A stretch of 64,000 bases of DNA from JAHWKI01 sp035513575 (GTDB lineage: Bacteria; Gemmatimonadota; Gemmatimonadetes; Longimicrobiales; RSA9): positions 10,687 through 74,686 of the forward strand of contig DATKBW010000040.1 in assembly GCA_035513575.1 (NCBI GenBank), written 5' to 3'. A program made the translations under genes and the position numbers. The notes under the pieces are model-generated. The model was not told the DNA's origin. It did no database searches and was given only the letters and a program-made list of their open reading frames with translations. This document shows, in pieces, positions 29,623 through 40,700 of this stretch. Position 1 is the first letter of the stretch. Every line of letters starts with the position of its first letter.

Positions 29623-30501
29623 ATGCGCCCCATGGGGGTCGGCGAGATCCTCGACCGCTCCTTCCAGGCGCTGCGGAGCGAGTTCGGAACGCTGATGGGC
29701 ACCGCGCTGGTGGGCTTTTCGCCGCTGCTCATGATCTACATCATCGCCGGCGTCCCGTACGGCGCGGTGCCGGAGGAGGCCATCGTCGCGGGCCTCGGGC
29801 TCACGCTGCTCGTGCTCGCCGCCGCGATGATCGTGGGTGCGGCGGCGGTGTGGGCCGGGCTGACGCATCAGATCGACCAGGCCGCGAGAGGCCGGTCGGT
29901 GACCGTCACGGAGGGCCTGAAGACGGGACTCGGCGCGCTGTTCCGCCTGGTGGGAGCCATGATCCTGGTGTACCTGGCCCTGTTGGGCCTGATCCTGCCG
30001 GTCGCGCTGATCGCCGGCTTCATCGCCGCGATCGGCGGAGCGGCGCCGGGGGCGGGCGGCGTGATCCTGACGATCCTGGCCATCGCCATACCGGGAGGGA
30101 TCGCGCTGGTCGTGTGGTCGGCGCTGGCCTTCCTGATCCTGCCCGCGCTGGTGATCGAGAAGCGTGGTCCGATCCAGGCCCTGCGCCGGGCGAACGAGCT
30201 GGCGAAAGGGGGGCGGGTGCGGGTCTTCGTCACCGCGGTGCTGGCCTGGCTGGTGGTGGTCCTGCCCACCCTCGGCCTGCCCTTCCTGCTGGGCGCCGGT
30301 GCCCTGATTTGGGACCCGCAGGCGGCGGGTGAGATGGGAGCCTTCCAGCTCTACGCGTACCAGGGGCTGACCTTCGGACTCAGCGCGCTCACGACGCCGT
30401 TCCTGGCCGCGACCATGGTCTACACCTACTACGATCGCCGCGTACGCAGGGAAGGCTACGGCGTGGATCCGGGGTCCGCCTCGGTTCCCGTCACGGCCTA
30501 G
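29623..30501 (+). CDS. Multi-pass membrane protein, GPDP-type membrane-domain-like
   Basis: 292 residues with about six membrane helices. The N-terminus GVGEILDRSFQALRSEFGTL is the hallmark of the integral membrane domain seen alone or with glycerophosphodiesterases, and ALVIEKRGPIQALRRANEL is also conserved. No catalytic domain follows. The start is uncertain: ATG 29623 gives the family's normal N-terminus, while GTG 29608 and ATG 29632 are alternatives without better ribosome-binding sites. It is the first gene of a unit continuing into DUF4129, DUF4350, MoxR and DUF58, a set often associated with envelope or transglutaminase-linked functions. Confidence 0.75.
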   Translation: MRPMGVGEILDRSFQALRSEFGTLMGTALVGFSPLLMIYIIAGVPYGAVPEEAIVAGLGLTLLVLAAAMIVGAAAVWAGLTHQIDQAARGRSVTVTEGLKTGLGALFRLVGAMILVYLALLGLILPVALIAGFIAAIGGAAPGAGGVILTILAIAIPGGIALVVWSALAFLILPALVIEKRGPIQALRRANELAKGGRVRVFVTAVLAWLVVVLPTLGLPFLLGAGALIWDPQAAGEMGAFQLYAYQGLTFGLSALTTPFLAATMVYTYYDRRVRREGYGVDPGSASVPVTA

Positions 30502-30538
30502 CCGCGCGCCGGGCGGCGACGCGGCCGGAGCGCTGACG

Positions 30539-31201
30539 ATGCCGCAGGGGGCGCCGACGAGGCACGGGATCACCGCGGATGAGGTGGACGCCGCGCTCGC
30601 GGAGATCCTGGCCCGGCCGGAGTTCGCCCCGGCCGAGCCGCCCCTCCTCTTCCGCTGGATCGGCGCGGCGCTCGGGTGGATCGGAGAACGCCTCTCCCCG
30701 CTCCTCCGCCGGCTCGTGCCGGACGTGGACTTCAGCGGTCCGGGGTGGGAGGCGTTCGGGTACGCCCTCCTCGGCCTGGGCGGACTGCTCGGCCTCGCGC
30801 TCCTCTCCTACCTCGCCTACCTCGCGGCGCGGGCGATCCGCCGGCGGCGGAGGCCTGCCGGCCGTGCAGCGGCAGCCGGCGCCGGCGCACCCGCCACCGC
30901 CGCGGACTGGGATGCGCTGGCCCGCGCGGCCGCCGCCCGCGAGGACTGGCGCGCCGCGGCCATGGCGATGTACCAGTCGGTTCTCCTGCGCCTGGCCGGG
31001 GCGGGGGCGCTGACGCTGGACCGGGCGAAGACACCGGGCGACTACCGCCGGGACATCCGAAGCGGCGACCGGGAGCTGGCCGCGCGGTTCGAGGCGTTCC
31101 TCCACCGCTTCGAGCAGCTGGCCTACGGCGCCGGGGCCCCGCACCCCGACCACTACGGCCGCCTCATCGACTCCGCAGCCCTGCTCGGGTCCCATGGCTG
31201 A
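30539..31201 (+). CDS. DUF4129 domain-containing membrane protein
   Basis: 220 residues. One membrane helix (about 75-100) separates a short N-terminal region from a cytoplasmic C-terminal DUF4129 domain with DWDALARAAAAREDWRAAAM, LRLAGAGALTLDRAKTPGDY and FEQLAYGAG. DUF4129 domains accompany transglutaminase-like and MoxR/DUF58 operons and have no established enzymatic role. The gene lies 37 bases after the membrane protein gene and overlaps the DUF4350 gene by eight bases. Confidence 0.8.
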   Translation: MPQGAPTRHGITADEVDAALAEILARPEFAPAEPPLLFRWIGAALGWIGERLSPLLRRLVPDVDFSGPGWEAFGYALLGLGGLLGLALLSYLAYLAARAIRRRRRPAGRAAAAGAGAPATAADWDALARAAAAREDWRAAAMAMYQSVLLRLAGAGALTLDRAKTPGDYRRDIRSGDRELAARFEAFLHRFEQLAYGAGAPHPDHYGRLIDSAALLGSHG

Positions 31202-32338
31202 CCGCCGCCGGGACTGGATTCCATTCGCCATCGGCCTGGGCGCCACCCTGGCCGTCATCCTCCTGCTGATGGTGCCCGGCCGACGCGTGCCGCTGGACCA
31301 GCGGCTGACCACGATGCGGACCAGCCCCGACGGCGCCGCCGCCCTGTACGAGCTCCTGGTCGCCCTGGACATCCCGGTGGAACGCCGCATGACCCCGCTG
31401 GATGGGATCACGCCCATCGGCGGCGCCCTGGCGCTCCTCGCCCCCACGCAGCCACTGGACCCGGCAGAGCGGGATTCGCTCGTCCGGTGGGTCGAGCGCG
31501 GGGGCACGCTGATCGCCGCGCTGGCGTACGGGGACCCGCTCCTCCGGCGGCTCGGACTGGCGCCGGAGTTCGTCGGCGCGGGCGGGGGGAGTGCGCGGTC
31601 GGTCCCGGATCGCCTGACGGAGGGCGTGGACTCGGTGGGCTCGGTCTTCTACGTGCTCGACGTGGCCGACACGACGGCGCTGATCGCCATCGAGCCCCTC
31701 GTGGTGGCCGGAGACGACGACCGGATCGTGGCCCTGCGGGCCCGCCTCGGGCGGGGCACCGTCGTGCTCCTCAGCGACCATCGGATCCTCTCCAACGGCC
31801 GACTGCGGGCCGCGGGCGCCGCCCCGATCTTCGCCCGGGCGGCCGCGGAGGCCGCCCGGGCGGGGCACCCCCTGGTGTTCGACGAGTACCACCACGGTTA
31901 CCGGGGCGGGACGCCCACGGGTGCGTTCTTCGACTTCCTCTTCGGCGCGCCGGCGGGGTGGCTCTTCCTCCAGCTCGCGCTGGTGGCGGCGCTGGCGGCG
32001 CTGCCGGCGGCGGTGCGCTTCGGCGCGCCGGTCGCGGCGGCCGCGGCCCCGCGCCGGTCCCCGCTCGAGCACGTGGCGGCGCTGGGTGAGGTGTATCGGC
32101 AGGCGCGCGCGGCGGACCTCGCCCGTCGCCGGCTCCTGGTGGGGTTCGCCCGGCGCCTGGGCCGGGAGCGTCCCCCCGCGGGTGGCGAGGTCGCGTTCCT
32201 GGATCGGGTCGGACGGGGCGCGCCGGGCGGCGCCGACGCCGTCGCGGCCGTGTCGCGGGCGTGGCGGCAGCGGCTGCCGGTGAGGGAGCTGGCGGAGCGG
32301 ATCGATGAAGCACTCAACCGACTGAACAGGACGGCGTG

Positions 32339-32339
<1 letters not shown>
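31194..32339 (+). CDS. DUF4350 domain-containing membrane protein
   Basis: 381 residues. An N-terminal membrane helix (about 8-26) is followed by an extracytoplasmic DUF4350 domain, with TSPDGAAALYELLVALDIPVE and RWVERGGTLIAAL, whose fold resembles glutamine-amidotransferase-like ThuA/GldG proteins without catalytic residues. FDEYHHGYRGG is a conserved block. A second membrane helix (about 255-280) precedes a helical cytoplasmic tail. The stop overlaps the MoxR start by one base (TGATG). The role within the MoxR/DUF58 unit is unknown. Confidence 0.82.
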
Positions 32340-33298
<959 letters not shown>

Positions 33299-34579
33299 AT
33301 GATGCCCCTCCCCTCCCGCCGCCTGCTCGCCCTGCTGGCCGCCGCGTCGCTCCTGTTCCTGTGGTCGGCCGGCGTCGCGCTGCTCCTCGACCTCGCCCTG
33401 CTCGCCGCCGCTCTCCTGGACGCGAGCCGGGCCACCACCCTCGACGTGAGCCGCGGACTGCCCACCCAGCTCTCCCTCGGCGAGCGCGGCACCGCCCGGC
33501 TCACGCTGCTCGCGGCCGCCGGCCGGACGGCGCGCGCCCGGGTCACCGATGACCTTCCCCCCGGCGTCACGCGCCTCGACGAGGACGCGTGGGAGCGGGA
33601 CGTCGCGGGACGGGCCGAGATCGTCTACCGGTTCCGACCCGGCTCCCGCGGGATCCACGTCTTCGGGGATGTCCACGTCCGGGTGCTCGGCCCGTGGCGC
33701 CTCGCGTGGCGGCTGCGGCGGTTGGCGCGCCGGGACCAGGTCCTGGTGCTGCCCGGGCTCGCCGCGCTGCGGCGGCTCCGGGCCCTCGGGATCCGCGAGC
33801 GGCTCCGGCGGGCGGGGCTCCGCAACGTGCGGCAGCGCGGGGAGGGCCGGTCCTTCGAGAGCCTCCGGGAATACGTCCCCGGCGACGACCCGCGCACCAT
33901 GGACTGGAAGGCGAGCGCCCATCGGGGCGGGCTCATGGTCCGGCAGTACGAGGCGGAGCGGAGCCAGAACGTGGTCCTGGCGCTCGATGCGGGACGCATG
34001 ATGCTCGAGCGCATCGGCGACCTGGAGCGGCTGGATCACGCCATGTCCGCCGCCCTCCAGCTCGCCGACGTGGCCAGTCTCCAGGGCGATCGCGTCGGCC
34101 TCTTCGCCTTCGCCGACGAGGTCCTGGCCTACCTCCCGCCCCGGCGCGCGCCGGTGTCCGAGCTGGCCGGCGCCATGGCCCGCATCCACGGCCGGATGGT
34201 CGAGCCGAACTACCCCCTCGCCTTCAGCCTCCTGCGCCGGCGACTCGGGCGACGCACCCTCGTCATCGTGCTCACCGACCTGATCGACGCGACCGCCTCC
34301 CACGCGCTCCTGGCCCAGCTCGCCCGGTCGGCGCGGCGGCACCTGGTCCTCACCGTCGCGCTGCGGAACCCCGCGCTCGACGCGTGGGCCCGCCACCCCC
34401 TCGACACCGACGCCGGCGCCTATCGCCGGGCGGCGGCGGAGGAGATGCTGGAGGCCCGCGCGGTGGCCCTGGCCCGCATGCGCCGCGCGGGCGTCGAGGG
34501 GCTGGACGTCGAGCCGTCGCGGGCCGTGGCCGAAATGGTCGAGCGTTACCTGGAGATCAAGTACCGGGGGCGGCTGTGA
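33299..34579 (+). CDS. DUF58 domain-containing protein
   Basis: 426 residues. Two N-terminal membrane helices (about 8-45) are followed by a beta-rich region and the DUF58 core, with the signature GEGRSFESLREYVPGDDPRTMDWKASAH, cited in parts: the block from GEGRSFESL to DPRTMDWKA at about residues 180-205. A VWA-like segment (VVLALDAGRMM) follows. DUF58 proteins pair with MoxR ATPases; biochemical function is not settled. The last 23 bases overlap the converging RDD-SpoIIM gene. A second in-frame ATG three bases downstream is equally possible as start. Confidence 0.9.
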   Translation: MMPLPSRRLLALLAAASLLFLWSAGVALLLDLALLAAALLDASRATTLDVSRGLPTQLSLGERGTARLTLLAAAGRTARARVTDDLPPGVTRLDEDAWERDVAGRAEIVYRFRPGSRGIHVFGDVHVRVLGPWRLAWRLRRLARRDQVLVLPGLAALRRLRALGIRERLRRAGLRNVRQRGEGRSFESLREYVPGDDPRTMDWKASAHRGGLMVRQYEAERSQNVVLALDAGRMMLERIGDLERLDHAMSAALQLADVASLQGDRVGLFAFADEVLAYLPPRRAPVSELAGAMARIHGRMVEPNYPLAFSLLRRRLGRRTLVIVLTDLIDATASHALLAQLARSARRHLVLTVALRNPALDAWARHPLDTDAGAYRRAAAEEMLEARAVALARMRRAGVEGLDVEPSRAVAEMVERYLEIKYRGRL

Positions 34580-36359
34580 CGTCCGGCGCGGGGTCCGCTT
34601 CGGGGGCCCGCCCGCCCGCCACCAGGTAGGCCAGGACCCCGGCCGCGACGGCGCCCGCGATCACCAGCTTGGCCCCCGGATGGATGCGCGCGGGCGAGAC
34701 GAACCCTTCCACGAGCCCGGCCAGGACGAGGAGGAGCGTGGTCCCGGCGAGGAGCGACACGGCCTCCCTGGCCCGCTCCGCCAGCGCATCCGTGCGCCTG
34801 CGCCGGCCGGGGTGGATCAGCGCGCTGCCGAGCAGGAGCCCCGCGGCCCCGGCGATGCAGATGGCGGTGAGCTCGATGACGCCGTGGGGCGCCACGAACT
34901 GCCACAGCACCGCCCCGGCCCCCTCGTTGTGGAAGAGCCCGGTCACGGCGCCGAGGCTGATGCCGTTCACCACGAGGAGGAGCGCCGTTCCGATCCCCGC
35001 CAGGATGCCACCCGCGAAGGCGAAGAACGTGACCTGCACGTTGTTCGCGATGATCCCGGATGACATGACGGGCATGAACACTTCCGGGACGTCCACGTAG
35101 CCGCCTCCCTGCCGGGCCCGCTCCGGCGCCGTCCGTGCCCGCTCCAGCATGCCGTGGGGGAGGAGCTCCCGGGCCAGCGCGGGGTCCTGGCGGACGGCGG
35201 TGAACACCCCGATCGCCGGGAGGAAGAGCAGCAGAGCGGCGAGGGCGACGTACCGCCGGCGGGCACGGACCAGGGACGGAAAGCCGTGCCGCAGCCAGCC
35301 CAGGAGCCCGCGCCACGACCGGCTGGTCGGGCGATAGAGGAGGTTGTGCCCCGCGCCGACCCACCGCTCGAGGGAGAACACCAGCGGCCACGCGGCCCCG
35401 TACGTCCGGGCCCGTGCCAGGTCCGCCGCCGTGGCCCGGTAGAGCGCGGCGAATCGCTCCAGCTGCCGGGGGGAAAGGTCGTCGAGCCCGCGGCGACCCG
35501 CCCGCTCCACCAGCGTGCGGTACTCGATCCAGTCCCGCGCCTGCGCGCGGGCCAGCCCCACCGCCAGGGGAGACGACGTCGGGCCCGCCGCCACCCCGCG
35601 CCGACCCGACTCGTCCTCCCACAACCCCACGAGACGCTCCTCCTCCGCCCCGGCCCCCATCGACGGCGGCAGGTGATCGGCCAGGGCCGCCGTCAGCCGC
35701 GCCACCAGGCCGGCCCGCGCCTCCTTCCCCAGCTCGCCCCGCCCGGTGGCGAACCGGTCCAGCGCCTCGAAGGCCTCGTCCGGGAGCCGCGGCCGCTCCT
35801 CCGCCGGGGCGCGGACCATCCGCTCCAGCTCCTCCTTCGTCAGCTCCGACGCGCCCCGGTCCCGGATCACCAGCGTCCCCGCCGCCAGGTCCCCCAGCCG
35901 CTGCGTTCGCGGGTGCAGCATCATCACCGCCCCGCCGACCATCCACGTGAACGCCGGCTGCGCGTCGATCACGCGGAGCAGGTTGCGGATCGCGGCGCCC
36001 CGAACGGTCAGCGGGTGGCCGCCGTCGTGAATCACCCGGACCCCGGCCCACCGCTTCCCGGGCGTACGCCCGTTGTGGTAGCCCTCCCAGTAGACGAAAT
36101 AGCCCCAGAGCAGGGTGAAGCCCAGCAGCAGCGCTGCGGCCAGGGTCCAGCCGCCCGCGAGGGGGGAGAGATCGACGGTGTAGCCGAGCCACAGGAGGAG
36201 CAGGAGCAGCACCAGGAGGGAAGTCCCGATGACCACCCCGTCCAGCACCAGCGCGGTGAAGCGCGACCCCAGGTCCGCGATCTCGAATCCCAGGTCGACC
36301 TGCTCCGGGGTCTCGACGCGGTGGGTGCGGATCGGGTCCATCGTGCGCGACGTGGTCAT
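34557..36359 (-). CDS. RDD domain-SpoIIM family fusion membrane protein
   Basis: 600 residues. The N-terminal RDD domain (about 15-165; LGSRFTALVLDGVVIG and GYHNGRTPGKRWAGVRV) carries two membrane helices. A charged linker with a helical domain (about 190-360) leads to a C-terminal SpoIIM-like membrane domain (about 400-580) with NNVQVTFFAFAGGILAGIGT and APHGVIELTAICIAG. In many bacteria RDD and SpoIIM proteins are separate genes beside MoxR/DUF58; here they are one chain transcribed in the opposite direction, overlapping the DUF58 gene tail by 23 bases. Transport or envelope-organising roles are proposed for the families, not shown. Confidence 0.88.
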   Translation of the reverse strand: MTTSRTMDPIRTHRVETPEQVDLGFEIADLGSRFTALVLDGVVIGTSLLVLLLLLLWLGYTVDLSPLAGGWTLAAALLLGFTLLWGYFVYWEGYHNGRTPGKRWAGVRVIHDGGHPLTVRGAAIRNLLRVIDAQPAFTWMVGGAVMMLHPRTQRLGDLAAGTLVIRDRGASELTKEELERMVRAPAEERPRLPDEAFEALDRFATGRGELGKEARAGLVARLTAALADHLPPSMGAGAEEERLVGLWEDESGRRGVAAGPTSSPLAVGLARAQARDWIEYRTLVERAGRRGLDDLSPRQLERFAALYRATAADLARARTYGAAWPLVFSLERWVGAGHNLLYRPTSRSWRGLLGWLRHGFPSLVRARRRYVALAALLLFLPAIGVFTAVRQDPALARELLPHGMLERARTAPERARQGGGYVDVPEVFMPVMSSGIIANNVQVTFFAFAGGILAGIGTALLLVVNGISLGAVTGLFHNEGAGAVLWQFVAPHGVIELTAICIAGAAGLLLGSALIHPGRRRRTDALAERAREAVSLLAGTTLLLVLAGLVEGFVSPARIHPGAKLVIAGAVAAGVLAYLVAGGRAPEADPAPDVTAAPGT

Positions 36360-36638
36360 GTGAGTCCGCCCAAGCTACAGGCGCCGCGGCCGGCGCGGCA
36401 ATCCAGGCTTGCAGAGTCGCCTGCCGCCGCCCATTTTGGCTGAAACCAGAGCGGATCCCGCCCACCGAACCCCCTTTCCGGGCTTGCGGATCCGCGGGCG
36501 CGAGCTGCACCACGCGCCCGACTTTTCAGACGACATTGGTGACGGCCACCATCCCGCGGTTTCCAGTCCGGCGAACCGCTCGGGCCGGACACTGTCACGT
36601 GATCGCGCCGAAACATTCAACCCAAACAGGACGTCCCC

Positions 36639-37574
36639 GTGGCATCACTCGATCGGATGATCGGCGCCGCGCCGGCCATGGTCCGGCTCCGCGGTCTCAT
36701 TCGCCAGGTTGCTCCCTCCCGCCTTCCGATCCTGGTTCAGGGGCCCACCGGCGCCGGGAAAGAGCTCGTTGCGGAGGCGCTCCACGAGCTCAGCGGACGG
36801 ACCGGTCGCTGCGTGGCTTTCAACGTCTCCGCCATCTCGCCCGGCATGTTCGAGGACGCGCTGTTCGGGCACGTGAAGGGGGCGTTCACGGGAGCCTCGA
36901 GTGCCCGGGCCGGCTACCTCCGCGAAGCGCATGGCGGTACGATGTTCCTCGACGAGATCGACAGCCTGGCGGTGAGCTTCCAGGCCAAGCTGCTCCGCGT
37001 CCTGGAAACCGGATGCTTCCGGCCCGTGGGCGCGGACCGGATGGCCCGCAGCGACTTCCGGCTGGTCGCCGCCACCAGCAAGCCGCTGGAGCGACTGGTC
37101 GCGGCCGGGGAGTTCCGGGACGACCTGTATCACCGCATACGCGGGCTCGTCCTGCGAGTCCCCGCGCTCCGCGAGCGGATCGGGGACCTTCCTCTACTCG
37201 TCGACCACTACGCACGAAAGCGCCCACCGTATTCCTTCTCTCCGGGAGCCGTCGCCCTTCTCCGCTCGCATCATTGGCCCGGAAACATCCGGGAGCTCCG
37301 CAACGTCATTGAGGCGTCGATCACCCTTTCCGAGCACCCGCTCGTCGGCGCCGAAACGGTGGAAACCGTCCTCGGAGCGCGAGCGGTCCGGCCCCGGGCG
37401 GTCGACCGCGAGCGCCGGGAGCTGGAGGCCCTGCTGCTCGAATGCGACGGCGATACGGCACTCGTGGCGGAGCGCCGCGACGTTCACCGCGCCACCGTCT
37501 ACCGCTGGATCCACCGCTTCGGAATCCCGCTTCCCTCCAAGGACGGCGCGGGCTCGGCGGCGCACGGCCCCTGA
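36639..37574 (+). CDS. Sigma-54-dependent activator lacking a receiver domain
   Basis: 311 residues from GTG 36639 (AGGA 12 bases upstream). The AAA+ domain fills nearly the whole chain: Walker A GPTGAGK at 35-41, the sigma-54 contact loop GAFTGA at 81-86, Walker B TMFLDEID at 101-108, and arginine-finger region DDLYHRIRGLVLRVPALRERIGD, cited as two adjacent blocks. A Fis-type helix-turn-helix (GDTALVAERRDVHRATVYRW) ends the protein. There is no N-terminal sensor or receiver, as in PspF. It opens sigma-54 promoters by ATP hydrolysis; a matching promoter lies just downstream, ahead of the RHS gene. Confidence 0.9.
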   Translation: MASLDRMIGAAPAMVRLRGLIRQVAPSRLPILVQGPTGAGKELVAEALHELSGRTGRCVAFNVSAISPGMFEDALFGHVKGAFTGASSARAGYLREAHGGTMFLDEIDSLAVSFQAKLLRVLETGCFRPVGADRMARSDFRLVAATSKPLERLVAAGEFRDDLYHRIRGLVLRVPALRERIGDLPLLVDHYARKRPPYSFSPGAVALLRSHHWPGNIRELRNVIEASITLSEHPLVGAETVETVLGARAVRPRAVDRERRELEALLLECDGDTALVAERRDVHRATVYRWIHRFGIPLPSKDGAGSAAHGP

Positions 37575-37589
37575 CCGCACCGGGCGACG

Positions 37590-37639
37590 TTCGCAACCGG
37601 ACGTGCGAATTTCGCGCGAACGGAGCGCGAATCGCGAAT
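37590..37639 (+). promoter_or_regulatory. Cluster of GCGAA/TTCGC half-sites, candidate activator-binding region
   Basis: TTCGC at 37590, GCGAAT at 37605-37610, the palindrome TTCGCGCGAA at 37611-37620, and GCGAAT at 37627-37632 and 37634-37639 fall within 50 bases. The centre is about 80 bases upstream of the -24 GG, a usual distance for upstream activating sequences of sigma-54 activators. An additional CTCGTT/AACGAG inverted repeat lies at 37656-37674. Confidence 0.4.
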
Positions 37640-37692
37640 CGACACGGGCATGTATCTCGTTATCCACCAACGAGTTGATGCTTGGCGCGAAC

Positions 37693-37708
37693 CGGCACGC
37701 CGCCTGCC
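37693..37708 (+). promoter_or_regulatory. Sigma-54 (-24/-12) promoter candidate
   Basis: CGGCACGCCGCCTGCC fits the consensus TGGCACG-N4-TTGC at all but the first and one thymine position. GG at 37694-37695 and GC at 37706-37707 have the required ten bases between them. The predicted start site is near 37719, leaving a leader of about 53 bases before the RHS ATG at 37772. The adjacent gene encodes a GAFTGA-bearing activator. Confidence 0.55.
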
Positions 37709-37771
37709 TTTCCCGCGGACCATCCAGCGCCCGCTCGGGCCCGTGTCCTCCAAGCCTCTGGAACGTGAACC

Positions 37772-40700
37772 ATGCGCCACGTCCGCCTGCTTCTGCTCGT
37801 CCTGCCCTCGCTGCTGTGGAGCCTCGATTCCGCTCTGGCCCAGTGTCTCGAATGCGAGCCGGGCGACGACGACACCGTCGCGCCAACCATCGACATGCCC
37901 ACGGGCGGTCTCTACAAGACCGCGAGCGTATCCGTCACGATCGAGTATACCGACAACGTCGAGCTGGGCGGACCCCTCATCGAGCTCAACGACGTGGACG
38001 TCAGGACCGACTTCTCCGTCACGTACTCGGGAAGTCCACCCACCTCCGCGACCGCGACGGGCACGATCACGCTGACCCCGGGCTCCAATTCCCTGTGGAC
38101 CCGGATCTGTGACGCATCCAGCAACTGCACGGAGGCGAGCGCCGGCTATACGTACGACGACACCGATCCCACCGTCGGGATCTCGCCCGGGACCTCGTAC
38201 ACGACATCGTCGTCGCAGTCGGTGACGATCAGTTGGGGAGACAACATGTCCCTCGACGCGAGCAGCCGTCAGATCAAGCTCAACGGCTCGCTGGTCACGA
38301 GTAGCTTCGACTGGAGCGGCACCAGCACGTCGGCCACCTCCTCCGGGTCCGTGAACTTGACGGCCGGTTCCAATACCCTCTACGCGTACATCTGCGACAG
38401 CGCCGGGCGCTGCGCGTCGCAGACGGTCACCTACACCTACGACAACGCCGATCCCGGCGTGTCCATCTCTCCGGGTACGAGCACGATCGAGAGCTCCAGC
38501 ACCTCGGTCACGATCGACTGGACGGACAACCTGGGGCTCAATGCCTCGTCCCGGATCATCGAGCTGAACGGAACATCGGTCACGAGCTCCTTCTCCTATT
38601 CCGGAACCAGCACCTCCGCCACCTCCTCGGGGACGGTGTCGCTCGATCCAGGCGACAACACGCTCTACGCCTACATCTGCGACAACGCCGGCCGCTGCTC
38701 ATCGAAAACCGTCACGTATACCCGGCCCCATACGTACACGGTTTCGGTCACGCCGGACGGAGGGTCGGGGACCACGCCCGCGGGCGAGAGCGACAGCTTC
38801 GCCTTCACGGTCGTGAATGATGGAAACACGGGCACGACCTACGACCTGACGGCCACCTGCACGGGTAGTGGCGCGACGAGCACGTGCGCCCCTTCTTCCA
38901 CCTCGGTCACGCTGTCAGCCGGGGCGGGAACTACCGTGAACCTGAACTACGGCACGGCCTATGGCGGTACCACGGTCGACATCAGCCTCCAGGCGAGCGG
39001 GAGCGGCGAATCGGACACCGGATCGGCCACGATCGAGCTCACGTACTCGGGCGGCGATCCGGTGGCTCCGGTGATCGTCGCGACCGGTCCGCTGGACCAG
39101 GTGGTCGATCGCGCGTCCTGCCTGGCGGTCGGTCTGGCCGAAGCGGCGGCCGCGAGCTGCGGCGACCTCAGAATCGTACACCCGCTCCCGGCGATGCGGA
39201 GCATGAACAAGAGCTTCGCGCCCACGCTCGTCTACAGTGCCGCCGCCACCGGCCCGGCGCTGGTCGCCATGACCGCGGACATCGCGCTGCCGTCGGGCGG
39301 CCTGGTGCCGGATTCGGTGACTGCCGACCTGACCGTGGATGGCGCGTCCCGCAGGAGCGCGTGGTCGGGTTCACACTGGGTCCCCGGTAGCACGATACGG
39401 ATCGTTGCGGAGCGCTCGAACAACACAACCGGGATCCTGCCGTACGATCTCACCGTCACGAACTGGTACGGAGCCACGCCTTACAGCGCCACGGGTTCGG
39501 GGACCCTGCTGCACGTCAGCCGGTCCACGAGCGAATTCGGTGATGGCTGGTCTCTGGCGGGGCTCGAGGAGCTCCGCTACGTGGGTCAGAGCCGGATGCT
39601 CTGGACCGGAGGCGATGGGTCGGCGCGGATCTACGACGTAACGACAGATCCGGATGTCTGGCGCGGCGTGAACCGGGCCCGGCCCGACAGCATTATCTGG
39701 GATGGCACGCACTACGTCCGGATGGCGCCGGCGGGCGTGGAGGTCCGGTTCAACACGTCCGGCGATCACGTCGAGACGCGCGACCGCAACGCGAACAGCA
39801 CGACGTTCGCCTATGCGGGCGGGCTCCTGGACAGGATCACGCTCCCGACCGCGGGAGGCGTTCCCCCCTACTACAAGTTCAACTACGGGTCGAACGGGAG
39901 GCTCACCGCGGTCGCGGCCTATGGCGCTGGCGGCACTGCCGCCCGCACGACGCAGTTCTCCATCCCCTCCGCCCGGGTCGAATCGATCACGGATCCGGAC
40001 GGCACCATCATTTCCTTCGAGTACGCCAATACCACCACCGGGCTGATCCGGTTCCGGGACGTGCAGGATGGCACCCGCACCGAATTCCTGCTCAATGGCG
40101 CCCGGCATGTGCAGGTAGTGCGGCAGTACCACGCGGACGGGTCGTACGTCCAGACATCGCTCCGGCATCAGGAGGGGCAGGGCCTCGACGATGCCGGGAT
40201 CCACCAGCCGGCTCAGCTGAACCGGGTCCACACGTGGATCGACGGTCCCCGCCCGGGGATCTCCGATACCAGCCGGTTCTACCTCAACGCGTACAGCGAG
40301 CCGGACAGCATCAGCGACCCGCTGGGCCATTGGACACGCGTGATCACGAGGGACGCGGATTTCCCCGCGCTGGTCACGCGCGTGCGGGAGCCGAATGGTC
40401 GCGAGATCGCGGCGGCGTACGACTCGAGGGGCCGGATCACCTCGATGACCGACTACGGCACCACGGACGGCTCGAGCTATGCCACGACCACATACACGTG
40501 GTCGGCGGCCTGCCAGGACTTCCCGGACAGGATCACCAATCCCGAGGGCGATTGGATCGAGTACGGGTACGACCTTAGCTGCAACCGCTCCTGGCGCCAG
40601 GACGCGCGCGGAACCATGAGCCGGGTCAGCTTCCATTACAACGCTCACGGTCAGCTCTCGCAGATCGATCCGCCGCTCTCCGCGTCCACGACCGTGGCGT

